A DNA stretch of 64,000 nucleotides from Macrothele yani (Eukaryota; Arthropoda; Arachnida; Araneae; Macrothelidae), in assembly GCA_039090855.1 (NCBI GenBank), contig CM077025.1, positions 101,598,489 through 101,662,488 of the forward strand. The letters run 5' to 3'. Both the position numbers and the translations under genes were made by a program. Below the pieces are notes generated by a model that had not been told where the DNA came from, did no database searches, and saw only the letters and a program-made list of their open reading frames with translations. Shown in pieces: positions 31,875 to 42,375 of this stretch. Positions within the stretch are counted from its first letter, which is position 1. Each line of letters starts with the position of its first letter.

Positions 31875-33404
31875 GTACGGTATATGTGTGCTTATTATGT
31901 ACATATTCAGTTGTGCTAGAATATTTCTGTATGCTTTTGTTACCTAACAAAATTTATACCTTTATAATTTTTTTTATTGAAATTTTGTTTTTAAATTCTT
32001 TACATACACCTGACTATACCCAGAATCTTACATGTTCAGATTATTATTGAATAACCAAACAAGTTCACGCCATTGTAGAGGACTTGTAGATAACAGAGCA
32101 CAGATTTTAAAAAAATGTGCTTTTACTCTGCAAAGTACTCCCCATGTGCAGCCACAACCTTTTCCCAGCAGGAAATTATGCCTCAATAGTAAAATGCTGT
32201 GTTCTTTGAAAAAAAAAAAAAAAAAAAAAGGAATCCACTGCACTTTAGATTTGTTGTTTATTTTAAAAATTCTCTCCTTGGAATTGGTTGTCTAATACAT
32301 ATTTCTAGACATCTCTTCCTGGTAATCCCAGAGAGAGATGTCTAGGAATATATGCATTTCTCAGACAGGACACTTTATGGTTTCCAGAGTCTTGTTCGCT
32401 ATACCTTTCCAATTAAACAATGCAGGATCATTGTAAATCAGTTCAATTTGAATCGATTGCTGCTGGCAGGAGTATAGGTATGTTGTGGATGGTTTTACCA
32501 CATGGGAGAAGCTCATAATGCATTTCTGCCCTTATCAAACCACCTCATATTTGTGGCTGTGGAACTGTCAAGTATCTGATTATTTGATATTTGAAGCTCT
32601 ATCAAGAGTCAGATTGTTTTATTCACTTCAGGATATGGCCAGCTGTGGCTCTGTTAATAATCAGATCATTTAATTTACTTAAACCAGGGTATGGTTTTTT
32701 GCTGCCCTATCAAGACTTATATCATTTCTTTAATTTACAGCAGAGTCTGGTGGTGGGGGGTGGGGGTGGAGGAGAAGAAAATAAAACAAATGAAATTTGC
32801 AACTGTGTATTCATCTTTGTCTAATAAATCTTTATTTAAAATGCCATATGTTACTGTTTAGCTGAGAAATTTTCATCAATCTTAGATTAGTATATGTTGC
32901 CCAGAATGCCTCTGTTTTGTTATATTTTGTTTACACTGTCTGTATATCAGATACTCTCTCACAGTGATGTTATAATAAATGATTCTTTGTTGTAATTAAT
33001 AAGTACTGGGTATGTAGATCAGCCTTGCTTGATAAGATTTGGGTAATGTGAATCAACTTTTACAGCATCTGAAAAGTTAAGTGAGACTTTATTTAATTCC
33101 CTCACTTCAATACTTACTGCACATTAGTGAAAAATTACAGAATGGAATAGAGCCATTTATCGCCTAAGAAATGTGCATTCTTAGTCATTTCCTTTTCCCT
33201 GTGTGGTACAAGCAATGTTTTTCCCTCTCTTAGTTCATTCTAGCTGCTTCTTGCATAAGCATGTGTGTTCTTTATCAAACTAGCAATAATTTACACTCTT
33301 TTGGTTTCCCACTCTTAATTTATTATGTTATGAATTTATACTGAATTGTAGGTGGTTAGAGCATGGAAGTGGGTTATTGGAATAAAGCTGGAAAAGTTAT
33401 AAGC
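31875..33404. other. Intronic sequence, mostly unassigned
   Basis: Apart from a small mariner fragment (32040-32225) and an A-run at 32209-32229, nothing was recognised. A short inverted pair (AGACATCTCTTCCTGG and GAGAGATGTCTAGG) lies near 32308-32345. Confidence 0.4.
32040..32225 (-). pseudogene. Mariner-like transposase C-terminal scrap
   Basis: Read on the minus strand with stops, the sequence gives CWEKVVAAHGEYFAE. This resembles the conserved end of mariner transposases (W..C..A.G.YFE). Too short for subfamily assignment. Confidence 0.4.
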
Positions 33405-34030
33405 CAAAGTTTGATTCAATTGCTAATCAAAACTTCTATTATGGGAATTCTTACTAGGATTTTTTTTTATTTTAATTGCAAATTTTTTGGAGAAAACTCT
33501 TTTTCTTCAGAATGTTTTTTGTTGTCACTTTTTCCCACCACTATCACGGTTATGGTTAACCTTGACAATTATGGTTATTTTTAATCAAATCTTGCCAGAT
33601 GTTAGGCAGGGATAAACCTTTGCAATCATTGATGATGGAATTCTGATTTTTCTCAATCTCTATTCCTTCTTTTAGCTCAAAAAAGAAAGCTATTTTTTCT
33701 TTTTCAAGCTAAAAAGAATTAGCTGTGATTTTTCTCAATCTCTATTCCTTCTTTTAGCTCAAAAAGAAAGCTAAAAGAAAGAATAGAGATTGAGAACAAT
33801 CATAATTCCATCATCATTGACTGCAGAGGATTATTCCTGTTTAACTTCTGGCAGGATTTGATGAAAAATAACCGTAACCGTCAACCGTAACCGTGATAGT
33901 GATGGAAAAAAGTGACAACAAAAGCCAGTCTGAAGAAGGAGAAGAGTTTTCTCCGAAAATTTGCAATTAAAATAAAAAATGTCCTAGTAAGAATTTCCAT
34001 AATAGAAGTTTTTGATTAGTAATTGAATGA
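33405..34030. repeat. Hairpin of two PLE-D 3' ends
   Basis: Arms 33405-33690 (minus orientation) and about 33760-34030 (+ orientation) are inverted copies of the PLE-D 3' region, meeting at a short AAAGAAAGCTA-rich centre. Only the endonuclease tail (IEKNQNSIINDC-like) and the 3' untranslated part remain. Flanks TGATTCAATTGCTAATC and GATTAGTAATTGAATG are themselves inverted. Confidence 0.8.
33930..33958 (+). ncRNA. Hammerhead-like motif, PLE-D hairpin right arm
   Basis: CTGAAGA, A, GGAGAA, loop, TTCTCC, GAAA, matching the motif at 24054-24082. The left-arm copy near 33487-33510 is decayed. Confidence 0.45.
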
Positions 34031-34204
34031 AGAAACTAGGAAGCCAATTCTCAACATGATCTTTATTCAAAGAAAAGTTTGATGTTATAAAACAACTTGA
34101 AAACAAATGTGCATATACAGACAAGCTTTTAGAAAAAAATTGTTACAAATACTGAGAAAATCAAAATATTTTTAGTGCAGAAGTTTACAAACCTAAGTGC
34201 AGTT

Positions 34205-34455
34205 AGGTAATCTGGTGTGATATGACAGGAATGCATGAAAGTATATAAAAATGCAATTATGGATGGAAATTAAGGCATAAATGAAACTTTTGTAACAATT
34301 ATCCATTACTCTAACTCTTTTTTATCATTTTTATGCCTCTAGGTAAGTAGGTATGATACGACATGAATGCATGAAAGTATAGGAAAATACAATGATCAAC
34401 AGAAGTTTAAGTAAAAAACAAATGAAATTTTGCAACACTTATCCCTTACTTTAAC
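34205..34455 (+). repeat. Two-copy tandem repeat, ~136-bp period
   Basis: Two copies, starting near 34218 and 34354, share GAATGCATGAAAGTATA, an AATGAAA...TTTTG(T/C)AACA block and a (T/C)CTTACT(C/T)TAACTC-like end, at roughly 75% identity. Confidence 0.6.
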
Positions 34456-34489
34456 TCATTTTTAGTGCGTCTTTTGAAAAAAAAAAAAA

Positions 34490-35550
34490 AAAAAGACGTG
34501 CTTGTGTTATCACTATGTCCATCCATCCATCTGTCTGTGGACACCATATATCTGCACCAATTAGATTTAAAAACAGATGTGCTTGTGTTATCACTATGTC
34601 TGTCCATCCATCTGTCTCTGGACACCATATTTCTGTGCCTTTCAGTTAGATTTAAAAAGAAGACATGCTTATGTCGTCACTATGTTCGTCCGTCCATCTG
34701 TCTGTGGGCACCATATATCCTCACCTATTAGTTAGAGTAGAAAAACTTTTTGTATTGGGAAATCTTAAATGTGGGAACATTATACTTACTTTTTGGTCTT
34801 TTTTTCAATGTGTGTAACTTCACTGTTTGAATATCTCTGTGCCTTTTCTTGTGGTGAGCGGTATCTGAGGTAGAAATTCTTTTTACCTCAGATACTGCTC
34901 ACCACAAGAAACTGTGTATATTTCCTGCTCATAATAATGCACATTTTTTTCCCCAGGCGGATGTATATTTTAATTTTTCTGAATAATTCTGCTTTTAATA
35001 GCTCAATTTGAGAAAATCTTTCTTTGTTGGTCAGCATTTCTGTTGAGGAATGTTTGCAAATAATTATTTATTTTTCTTAATGTAAGGATGAGTGTGGAGG
35101 TTAAGATAGAAGTTTGTTTTAAGTAGGTAAGTTGCCTTTAGAGGGCGTAAGTTCATATTTCTGTTTACAGCATCTTTAGAACAACATCTGCACTTCTGAA
35201 AAACCTGATTGAAAAAAATTCTTTCTCAGTCAGATACCATTACCTATGAAAGCATGTTATGCACATTTCCTTACCAAAATAATGCACAATTTGCTAGTTA
35301 GTGGGCATCTAGTCTTAGTTAGTGGGCATCTAGTCTAATCTGTTTTGCTCAATATCTCTTCTTCTAAAATCCCATTTTCAAAAATGCTTTTAACTCAGGA
35401 TATCTTTCACATTGGGTAACATTTTGTATGTACTCTTAGAATTTTATTGTGCATTGTTCTAATGCTAGGTGGTGTTAATGTGTATTTCTGCTTGCAACTG
35501 TATCTCTGCTTCTAAAAATCTTTTTAAAAAATTATTTGTGCTGTACCTAG
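34490..35550 (+). repeat. Diverged relative of the 12-kb tandem array
   Basis: Begins with three imperfect copies of a ~85-100-bp unit (34495-34735) containing ATCACTATGTCCATCCATCC and CTGTCTGTGGACACC. It continues with monomers like those at 11980-13800, including TTTAGAGGGCGTAAGTTC and AAACCTGATTGAAAAA. CTCF-like cores near 34959, 35139, 35305 and 35467 are weaker. A perfect-looking inverted pair (GTGGTGAGC...ACCTCAGATACTGCTCACCAC) lies at 34850-34905. Confidence 0.65.
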
Positions 35551-36149
35551 TCCTTTTGTACTGTTCTTCGTTTGTTTACTCATGCATAATAAACATGCAC
35601 ATATGAAAGAAATTGTTTTATGGTAGCATGAAATTTAAAATTATAAAATATAGTTTGAAAATTGAATAATCTGAAAAGCTTCTGCCTGATATATTATTTC
35701 TTTTGGAAATTTTCAAGCCATTTAATGGATTATTAATTTTTTTAATTTTTTTATTTTTTTTGCATGAGAGCTCCTTAGAAACCATATAGCATGTTAAATG
35801 GAGTTTATCTTTATTATTGTATTTGTTTCACATTTCGCTGTAGAATGTAGGTAAAGCCTTTCAGACAGAAGTTCAGGTAAAACTTTTTAAGTATTTTGTG
35901 TCCATAAATTAATGCTCAAATTTTTATCTTCCTTTGGAAAACTAGTTTTTGTGTAAGCTAAGCCATTATGTTATCAAAATGGGTTGAATAGAATGCCTTG
36001 AATTTAAACTATTTTACTATTTTATTTTCAATCCCTTTCTTTTTAATTTACCATTTCTTTAGGAACTAGTAAAGAGTTTCTTTTAATGTACATTGCATAT
36101 TTCTGGAATATGCACAAAACTATTTATCCTGTCTTTAAAGTGATGTGAT
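35551..36149. other. AT-rich intronic sequence, nothing recognised
   Basis: No open frame or repeat of note. Confidence 0.45.
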
Positions 36150-36246
36150 GAACTAGATAAAAATGGGTAGTAGTACGCCAAACAACAAGTTAAAGAACGA
36201 TAATATCCGTTTATTGGCATAAAACAGTAAACAACTGGTTGCAAGC

Positions 36247-36274
36247 TTTCAGCACCTACGGGTGCCTTTTTCAG
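36247..36274 (-). ncRNA. Hammerhead-like motif, PLE-C left (inverted) end
   Basis: Minus strand: CTGAAAA, A, GGCACC, loop CGTA, GGTGCT, GAAA. The core has A where the hammerhead has G8. The right-hand PLE-C copy lacks this segment completely: TAAGCCTG joins straight to CAGCCAGTTG near 40870. Confidence 0.35.
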
Positions 36275-36429
36275 GCTTAGACATGGTTTAGAACAACGTT
36301 AGTAACCTAAATGAATGAACAGAAAATTTAAATATGCATGTGCAATGTATAAAATGTATAAAACGAGACAGTGTGGCACGTGCGGAAAAAGTTGAAAATG
36401 AGAAGAATCAGATACTTTCACGAGAGGCA

Positions 36430-36556
36430 GGAATTTGCCACCCTCGGTCAATGTCACAATACCTTCTTTCATCCGGAAGCCGCAGCACCTTACTTGCTAA
36501 TGCAGGGGTATATTCCATACCCCTTCGATACCAAGACGGAAATACTAAGTTTTACA
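36430..36556 (+). pseudogene. PLE-C GIY-YIG endonuclease, first half
   Basis: Reads ANAGVYSIPLRYQDGNTKFY and is then cut by the PLE-B insertion. Joining across the 13-bp duplication continues directly into IGMTNRSFATRLSEH at 40457. GVY and YIG are restored in frame, which confirms both the domain and the insertion point. Confidence 0.85.
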
Positions 36557-36625
36557 AAGAAAGGTGACTTGATCACGCTAGTTACGTTAACTAAAACTTT
36601 TACAAAAAGTTCGTAAGTTGGAAGC

Positions 36626-36651
36626 TTTCGACCTTATCTTAGGTCTTCATC
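36626..36651 (-). ncRNA. Hammerhead-like motif, PLE-B left arm
   Basis: Minus strand: TGATGA, A, GACCT, loop AAGATA, AGGTC, GAAA, just after the endonuclease frame. The base before TGATGA is G where the hammerhead core has C3, so the motif is imperfect. Confidence 0.35.
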
Positions 36652-37765
36652 ACGCCAATGGAGGACTAAGATTGTTGCCAGATTCTACATTTGAATTTTT
36701 CCTATTTTTGTTGCCAAAACTTAGAATTGATCTCCAGATTAACGGAATGTAGAGAGGAGATTCGGAGTTGCAAGTCATTGAGTTGAAAATAATTTCTATG
36801 CTTTCACGGTAACGGAGGGCAAAACGATTGTCAAACGAAGCAATTCGTTTTGCTTCGTTCCAGTGGGGAACTGCAGATGTGTCTTCCATTGTCAAAATAG
36901 ACAAGGCAGTGTTGGGATTGCCTTTCGAAACATCTTTTCTATGTTCTAAAATTCTATGGCTTATGCTCCTGTATGTGCTTCCAATGTATAAGTTATCCCC
37001 AGTAGAAGAAGAGATAGGAATGCAGTAAACTCCTGGGAGGTTCAGGCTTTCAACTTTGTCCCTATCCCTTTGTAGAAGTTTCAAGATGTTTGGGGTAGAT
37101 TTAATGGCAAGATGGTAACCAAAACTTCTAAAAAGAATCTGTAACTTATAAGCATAGGAAGGATGGTAAGGAACAGAACCACAGAATTTCAGGTCTTCTT
37201 TCTTGTGAGGAAGGAGGCATTCGATTTTCGAGTGGTTTTCATATTTCTTTATGAGGGAGTTGACTGTAACAGCAGGGAAACCATGAGAGAGGGCTATTGT
37301 AGAAATTTTGGAGAGTTCTTCTTGAAGACAGAGTTGGCTGTTGCAAATGATATGAGCCCTGTTAATGTAGGACTTCAATGCTGCAAGCTTGTAGAGATGC
37401 AGGGTGCAAGATTTGTAGGGAATGATGTTAGTGGCTGCAGAAGGTTTTCGATAGACGGAACGAGTAATGGAGAGATCAGCGTTTCTGCAGATAGATACAT
37501 CCAGGAAATCAATTTTGTGATTTACTTCCTTAGATATAGTGAGCTTAATGGAAGGAAATTTTTCTGTAATGGAGTTGATCAGTATCTGTAGCTCAGACTC
37601 GGAATGTGGCCAGCTAATGAAAATGTCGTCTACATATCTTAACCATAGGGAAGGTTGAAAAGGGTGTAGAGGAATTATGGAAACTTCAATATGTTGCATG
37701 TAGATTTCAGCAAGCAGAGGGGAAAGAGGTGAGCCCATGGGGAGACCAGATTGTTGCCTATACAC
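36650..37765 (-). pseudogene. PLE-B left arm: RT palm/thumb plus GIY-YIG endonuclease
   Basis: 371 codons, the longest intact PLE-B frame. It opens in mid-domain (first codon GTG): YRQQSGLPMGSPLSPLLAE, YVDD at 44-47, INSITEKFPSIKLTISKEVN, then the RT thumb, then the endonuclease with GVY at 245-247 and YIG at 260-262. The upstream RT lies in another frame (37675-38421). The nuclease lineage is like PLE-A (no Cys pair), but the sequence is clearly distinct. Confidence 0.85.
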
Positions 37766-38421
37766 AATTTTGTTGAAAACAAAACAACTATGTTGATGAA
37801 TAGTGTGGAAACAATCATAAAGATCTTTGATAAGAGGACCGGGGGTTCAAAATGAAGAATCAATTTCTTCATGAGGAGCATGTAGGAATCAAAATATGGT
37901 ACAGAGGGAAACAAAGATTCTACATCAAGAGTATACAGATTATCACAAGGAGGAAAGGAATTAGGAAGGTTGTGGATGAAGTTTGAAGTAGAGACAACTG
38001 TATGAGGATGGTTGGCTGCCAGGGATTTGCATTTGAGGACCAATCTCTTTTCAAGGTTTACTGCTGGAGAAAAAGAATATTCCACTAAAGGTCTGATGGG
38101 GTTACCAGCTTTATGCAGTTTCACTTGCAGGAAGAGCCTGGGAGTTCTAAAGTAAGGAGGGGGTGATATATCACCAAGGAAGGATTGAAGAGTTTCTTTC
38201 TTAGCTAATCTGTCAACTGAGTTTTTGAGTGAGTTGGTGGTGTCTGACTGTAAAGGGATGCAGTTGGCAGATGTAAGAAAAGAAAGCACTTTTTGGTTTA
38301 GAGTTTCTTTACCAATGATGACTGGGCAACCAACTTTATCTGCTTTGCATACGGCTAGGTCATTTTCTTGAATAAATGACCTGAATTCTTTTAAACAAGA
38401 AGAAGAGTACTTGATTGGCAC
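37675..38421 (-). pseudogene. PLE-B left arm: RT N-terminal part
   Basis: 248 codons: NDLAVCKADKVGCPVIIGKE, LHKAGNPIRPLVEYSFSPAV, DNLYTLDVESLFPSVPYFDS (RT motif A with its catalytic Asp). The frame then runs off into noise near HFEPPVLLSKIF, because a frameshift separates it from the QQSGLPMGSP frame. The same shift is present in the right arm. Confidence 0.85.
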
Positions 38422-38559
38422 AGAATTTTGCTTGGATAAGATAACAGCAGCGTTGGCACGAAGGATAGGCTGCTGAACAGTCTCAGTTCTGTGGATGGCT
38501 GATTCTATAACAGAAACAGTTTGTGGAAGATTGATAGGAAGAGCAGGCCCAAAATTTTC
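38405..38559. other. Unique centre of the PLE-B inverted dimer
   Basis: About 155 bp, present once. The left part (to about 38500) looks like upstream PLE-B coding sequence on the minus strand (AKFC-type frame with ...ETVQQPILRANAAVI). This implies the left arm extends slightly further 5' than the right arm. Confidence 0.5.
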
Positions 38560-39292
38560 ACCTTCTTCTTGTTTAAAAGAATTCAGGTCATTTATTCAAG
38601 AAAATGACCTAGCCGTATGCAAAGCAGATAAAGTTGGTTGCCCAGTCATCATTGGTAAAGAAACTCTAAACCAAAAAGTGCTTTCTTTTCTTACATCTGC
38701 CAACTGCATCCCTTTACAGTAAGACACCACCAACTCACTCAAAAACTCAGTTGACAGATTAGCTAAGAAAGAAACTCTTCAATCCTTCCTTGGTGATATA
38801 TCACCCCCTCCTTACTTTAGAACTCCCAGGCTCTTCCTGCAAGTGAAACTGCATAAAGCTGGTAACCCCATCAGACCTTTAGTGGAATATTCTTTTTCTC
38901 CAGCAGTAAACCTTGAAAAGAGATTGGTCCTCAAATGCAAATCCCTGGCAGCCAACCATCCTCATACAGTTGTCTCTACTTCAAACTTCATCCACAACCT
39001 TCCTAATTCCTTTCCTCCTTGTGATAATCTGTATACTCTTGATGTAGAATCTTTGTTTCCCTCTGTACCATATTTTGATTCCTACATGCTCCTCATGAAG
39101 AAATTGATTCTTCATTTTGAACCCCCGGTCCTCTTATCAAAGATCTTTATGATTGTTTCCACACTATTCATCAACATAGTTGTTTTGTTTTCAACAAAAT
39201 TGTGTATAGGCAACAATCTGGTCTCCCCATGGGCTCACCTCTTTCCCCTCTGCTTGCTGAAATCTACATGCAACATATTGAAGTTTCCATAA
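38560..39292 (+). pseudogene. PLE-B right arm: RT N-terminal part
   Basis: Mirror of 37675-38421. A stop near 38720 (CAGTAAGAC where the left arm has CAGTCAGAC) splits it into 38495-38722 and 38843-39292. It carries KLHKAGNPIRPLVEY and TLDVESLFPSVPYF, then the same downstream frameshift as the left arm. Confidence 0.85.
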
Positions 39293-40280
39293 TTCCTCTA
39301 CACCCTTTTCAACCTTCCCTATGGTTAAGATATGTAGACGACATTTTCATTAGCTGGCCACATTCCGAGTCTGAGCTACAGATACTGATCAACTCCATTA
39401 CAGAAAAATTTCCTTCCATTAAGCTCACTATATCTAAGGAAGTAAATCACAAAATTGATTTCCTGGATGTATCTATCTGCAGAAACGCTGATCTCTCCAT
39501 TACTCGTTCCGTCTATCGAAAACCTTCTGCAGCCACTAACATCATTCCCTACAAATCTTGCACCCTGCATCTCTACAAGCTTGCAGCATTGAAGTCCTAC
39601 ATCCACAGGGCTCATATCATTTGCAACAGCCAACTCTGTCTTCAAGAAGAACTCTCCAAAATTTCTACAATAGCCCTCTCTCATGGTTTCCCTGCTGTTA
39701 CAGTCAACTCCCTCATAAAGAAATATGAAAACCATTCGAAAATCGAATGCCTCCTTCCTCACAAGAAAGAAGACCTGAAATTCTGTGGTTCTGTTCCTTA
39801 CCATCCTTCCTATGCTTATAAGTTACAGATTCTTTTAGAAGTTTTGGTTACCATCTTGCCATTAAATCTACCCCAAACATCTTGAAACTTCTACAAAGGG
39901 ATAGGGACAAAGTTGAAAGCCTGAACCTCCCAGGAGTTTACTGCATTCCTATCTCTTCTTCTACTGGGGATAACTTATACATTGGAAGCACATACAGGAG
40001 CATAAGCCATAGAATTTTAGAACATAGAAAAGATGTTTCGAAAGGCAATCCCAACACTGCCTTGTCTATTTTGACAATGGAAGACACATCTGCAGTTCCC
40101 CACTGGAACGAAGCAAAACGAATTGCTTCGTTTGACAATCGTTTTGCCCTCCGTTACCGTGAAAGCATAGAAATTATTTTCAACTCAATGACTTGCAACT
40201 CCGAATCTCCTCTCTACATTCCGTTAATCTGGAGATCAATTCTAAGTTTTGGCAACAAAAATAGGAAAATTCAAATGTAG
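39202..40280 (+). pseudogene. PLE-B right arm: RT palm/thumb plus endonuclease
   Basis: Mirror of 36650-37765, broken into 39202-39885 and 39882-40280 by loss of one T in a T-run near 39835 (four T here, five in the left arm). The YVDD and GVY...YIG motifs are retained. Confidence 0.85.
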
Positions 40281-40311
40281 AATCTGGCAACAATCTTAGT
40301 CCTCCATTGGC

Positions 40312-40340
40312 GTGATGAAGACCTAAGATAAGGTCGAAAG
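40312..40340 (+). ncRNA. Hammerhead-like motif, PLE-B right arm
   Basis: Same sequence as the left-arm motif at 36626-36651, in + orientation. Confidence 0.35.
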
Positions 40341-40456
40341 CTTCCAACTTACGAACTTTTTGTAAAAGTTTTAGTTAACGTAACTAGCGTGATCAAGTCA
40401 CCTTTCTTTGTTAATATTGTTACGTGTTTTGCCCATAATCGTCACTAAGTTTTACA

Positions 40457-40745
40457 TTGGCATGACAAACAGGTCCTTTGCAACACGGTTGTCTGAACAC
40501 AAAAGAGACGTCTTGAGAAATAAATCATCCACTGCCCTATCTCGGGAGGTCGTGACATCTGCTGCTGCCCCACAATGAGCCGATTCGCAACAGGTTGCAC
40601 CATATACTACCGTCAGAGATACAGCCATTAGGGAGTCTCTGGAAATCTTGTTTAGCAATGATGTCTGCAACGATGACATGTCAATGGAGCTGCCTTTGAT
40701 ATGGCGCATGTTCCTGCATGCTTCTCGGGAAAATACCTGATTCTT
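40457..40745 (+). pseudogene. PLE-C GIY-YIG endonuclease, second half
   Basis: Reads IGMTNRSFATRLSEHKRDV, then (after a stop) TAIRESLEILFSNDVCND and MELPLIWRMFLHASREN, the conserved Glu-containing end of PLE nucleases. It continues the reading interrupted at 36556. Inactive because of the stop and the insertion. Confidence 0.8.
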
Positions 40746-41001
40746 TTCATTTTCAACTGTTTCCTCATGTGCCATGCTGTCTCGTTTTATACATTTTATA
40801 CATTTCACATGCATATTTAAATTTTCTGTTCATTCATTTAGGTTACTAACGTTGTTCTAAACCACGTCTAAGCCTGCAGCCAGTTGTTTACTATTTTATG
40901 CCAATAAACGGATATTATCGTTCTTTACCTTGATGTGATAAATTGCATATAAGCTGTTTTTTTATTTTTAAAAATTCTTCTTTTTTACTGTAACAGGCTT
41001 A

Positions 41002-42375
41002 CACTGAAGTGCCAAAGAAAAAAAAAAAGAAGGAGATGCCTCTCTAATACCATGTTGGCCCTCGTAATCAGAAAACAGCAGCAACACGAAGGGGCATAGA
41101 CTCCACGAACTCTCTGTAGTACTGTGGAGGCAGTGCCCACTATGCTTCCTGAAGCGCATCCCACAAATCCATTATATTCACTGGTATAGGATTCCTGGTA
41201 TTGACGGCACGTTGAACAACATCCCAAATGTGTTCAACAGCATTTAAATTTGGCAAACAAGGGCCAAGTCAGGATGCTGAACTCCATGGAATGTTTCTCC
41301 AGCCATAATCAGGCAACTGTGGACATGTGTGGTGGCGGCATATTGTCATGTTGAAAGTGGTCTCACCCATCAGAGTGGTTGCATCACATGAACGAGTGAA
41401 ATGATCCCCAAAGATGATTATGTAGTTTGCACTAGTCAGAGCATCTGCAGACATATGAGGTGCCCTAATGTGTGCCAGCTGAAAACACTCCACACCGTAA
41501 CAGAGCCACTGCCAGCCTGCACTGTCTCTTGTAGTCATGTAGGATCCATTGCCTCGTGGGGTTGTCTCCACACCCAGAATCGCCCATCTGCCCGAAACAG
41601 TTGGTACTGTGATTTGTCAGACCAGGTTACACATTTCTAGTCATCTCACGTTCAATGGTGGTGTTTCCAAAATCAGGCAAGATGCACAGGCTTGTGTTGT
41701 TGTGTCAGCAATGGTACCCGGGTGGGCCATTGGCTCTGGAACCTCATAGAACACAAGGAACATTGCACTGTCTGAACACTGATGCTTCTACTGGCCCCAG
41801 CATTGAACTGCACTGTGATTTGCGGCAATTATGCACACCAAGCAGATGTTACGATGCGTGCCGAACACCTCTGTCCACAGCCGTCCAACACTTCTCTACA
41901 GCCACACTGGTCTCACACTCTTGACTTTACCCCTGAGTTTGTGTTGTCCAGGTGCACCCTTGAAATTGTTGACCATGTAAATCCAAATTTCGTGGTAATT
42001 TCCAAGATGGAATGACCCATCTTCCAGGTGCAGACTATCGTACTATGGCTGAAATCACTTAAATCGTGATAAGCTGCCATCTGAACTGCAATGCTACATC
42101 TGAAGAAGAGGCAGCCGCTGCCTCAAAAGTGCTTGTGGATTTAATTGTATATATTTCTCATCTTTTAATCATTAAATCGTGCTAAAGACGGAAATCTTTC
42201 ATCGCTTCAGTGATTAATGTTGTACGAGTCTTCAATATTTGTTGCTACTACTTGAGTTTGTGAGGCATCTGCCTCTATGTATACGTTGTTTGTGGATGAT
42301 ACCATTTGCAGCATGGGTGTGGTGGCATGTAATGGAAATGGTAGCACCCTTCCCAGTTTTTTTGGCACCTCAGTG
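41002..42375 (-). mobile_element. Tc1-like element with CACTGAAGTGCC ends
   Basis: Inverted ends CACTGAAGTGCCAAAGAAA (left) and TTTTTTTGGCACCTCAGTG (right) are flanked by TA on both sides. The minus strand near the left end reads NLNAVEHIWDVVQRAVNTRN, then PPQYYREFVESMPLRVAA, the end of a Tc1-type transposase with the catalytic Glu. The rest is eroded. The segment around 42060-42200 looks foreign (see the motif at 42110-42128). Confidence 0.8.
42110..42128 (+). ncRNA. Hammerhead-like motif, isolated
   Basis: CTGAAGA, A, then a 7-bp stem GAGGCAG/CTGCCTC with loop CCG, then AAAA (extending to about 42131). The layout matches the PLE motifs, but the GAAA G is A. It may mark a small PLE 3'-end scrap inside the Tc1 element. 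Confidence 0.3.

Larger units (their letters stand above)
36557..40443. mobile_element. PLE-B: inverted dimer of a Penelope-like element
   Basis: Two near-identical arms of ~1.85 kb (36557-38404 on minus, 38560-40410 on plus) face away from a ~155-bp unique centre. Both are truncated at the same place upstream of the RT. ACTAAGTTTTACA flanks the block (36544-36556 and 40444-40456) as a 13-bp target duplication. The right side carries about 33 extra bases (40411-40443). The identity of the arms suggests a single, recent event. Confidence 0.9.
36180..40935 (+). mobile_element. PLE-C: short Penelope-like copy split by PLE-B
   Basis: PLE-C consists of 36180-36556 and 40444-40935. The outer 36180-36425 is an inverted copy of its own 3' end (40735-40935). 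The middle encodes part of a GIY-YIG endonuclease in + orientation. PLE-B (36557-40443) sits inside it between copies of ACTAAGTTTTACA. TGATGTGAT occurs just outside both edges (36141-36149 and 40931-40939) and may be PLE-C's own target duplication, though 30 unmatched bases on the left make that uncertain. Confidence 0.8.
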
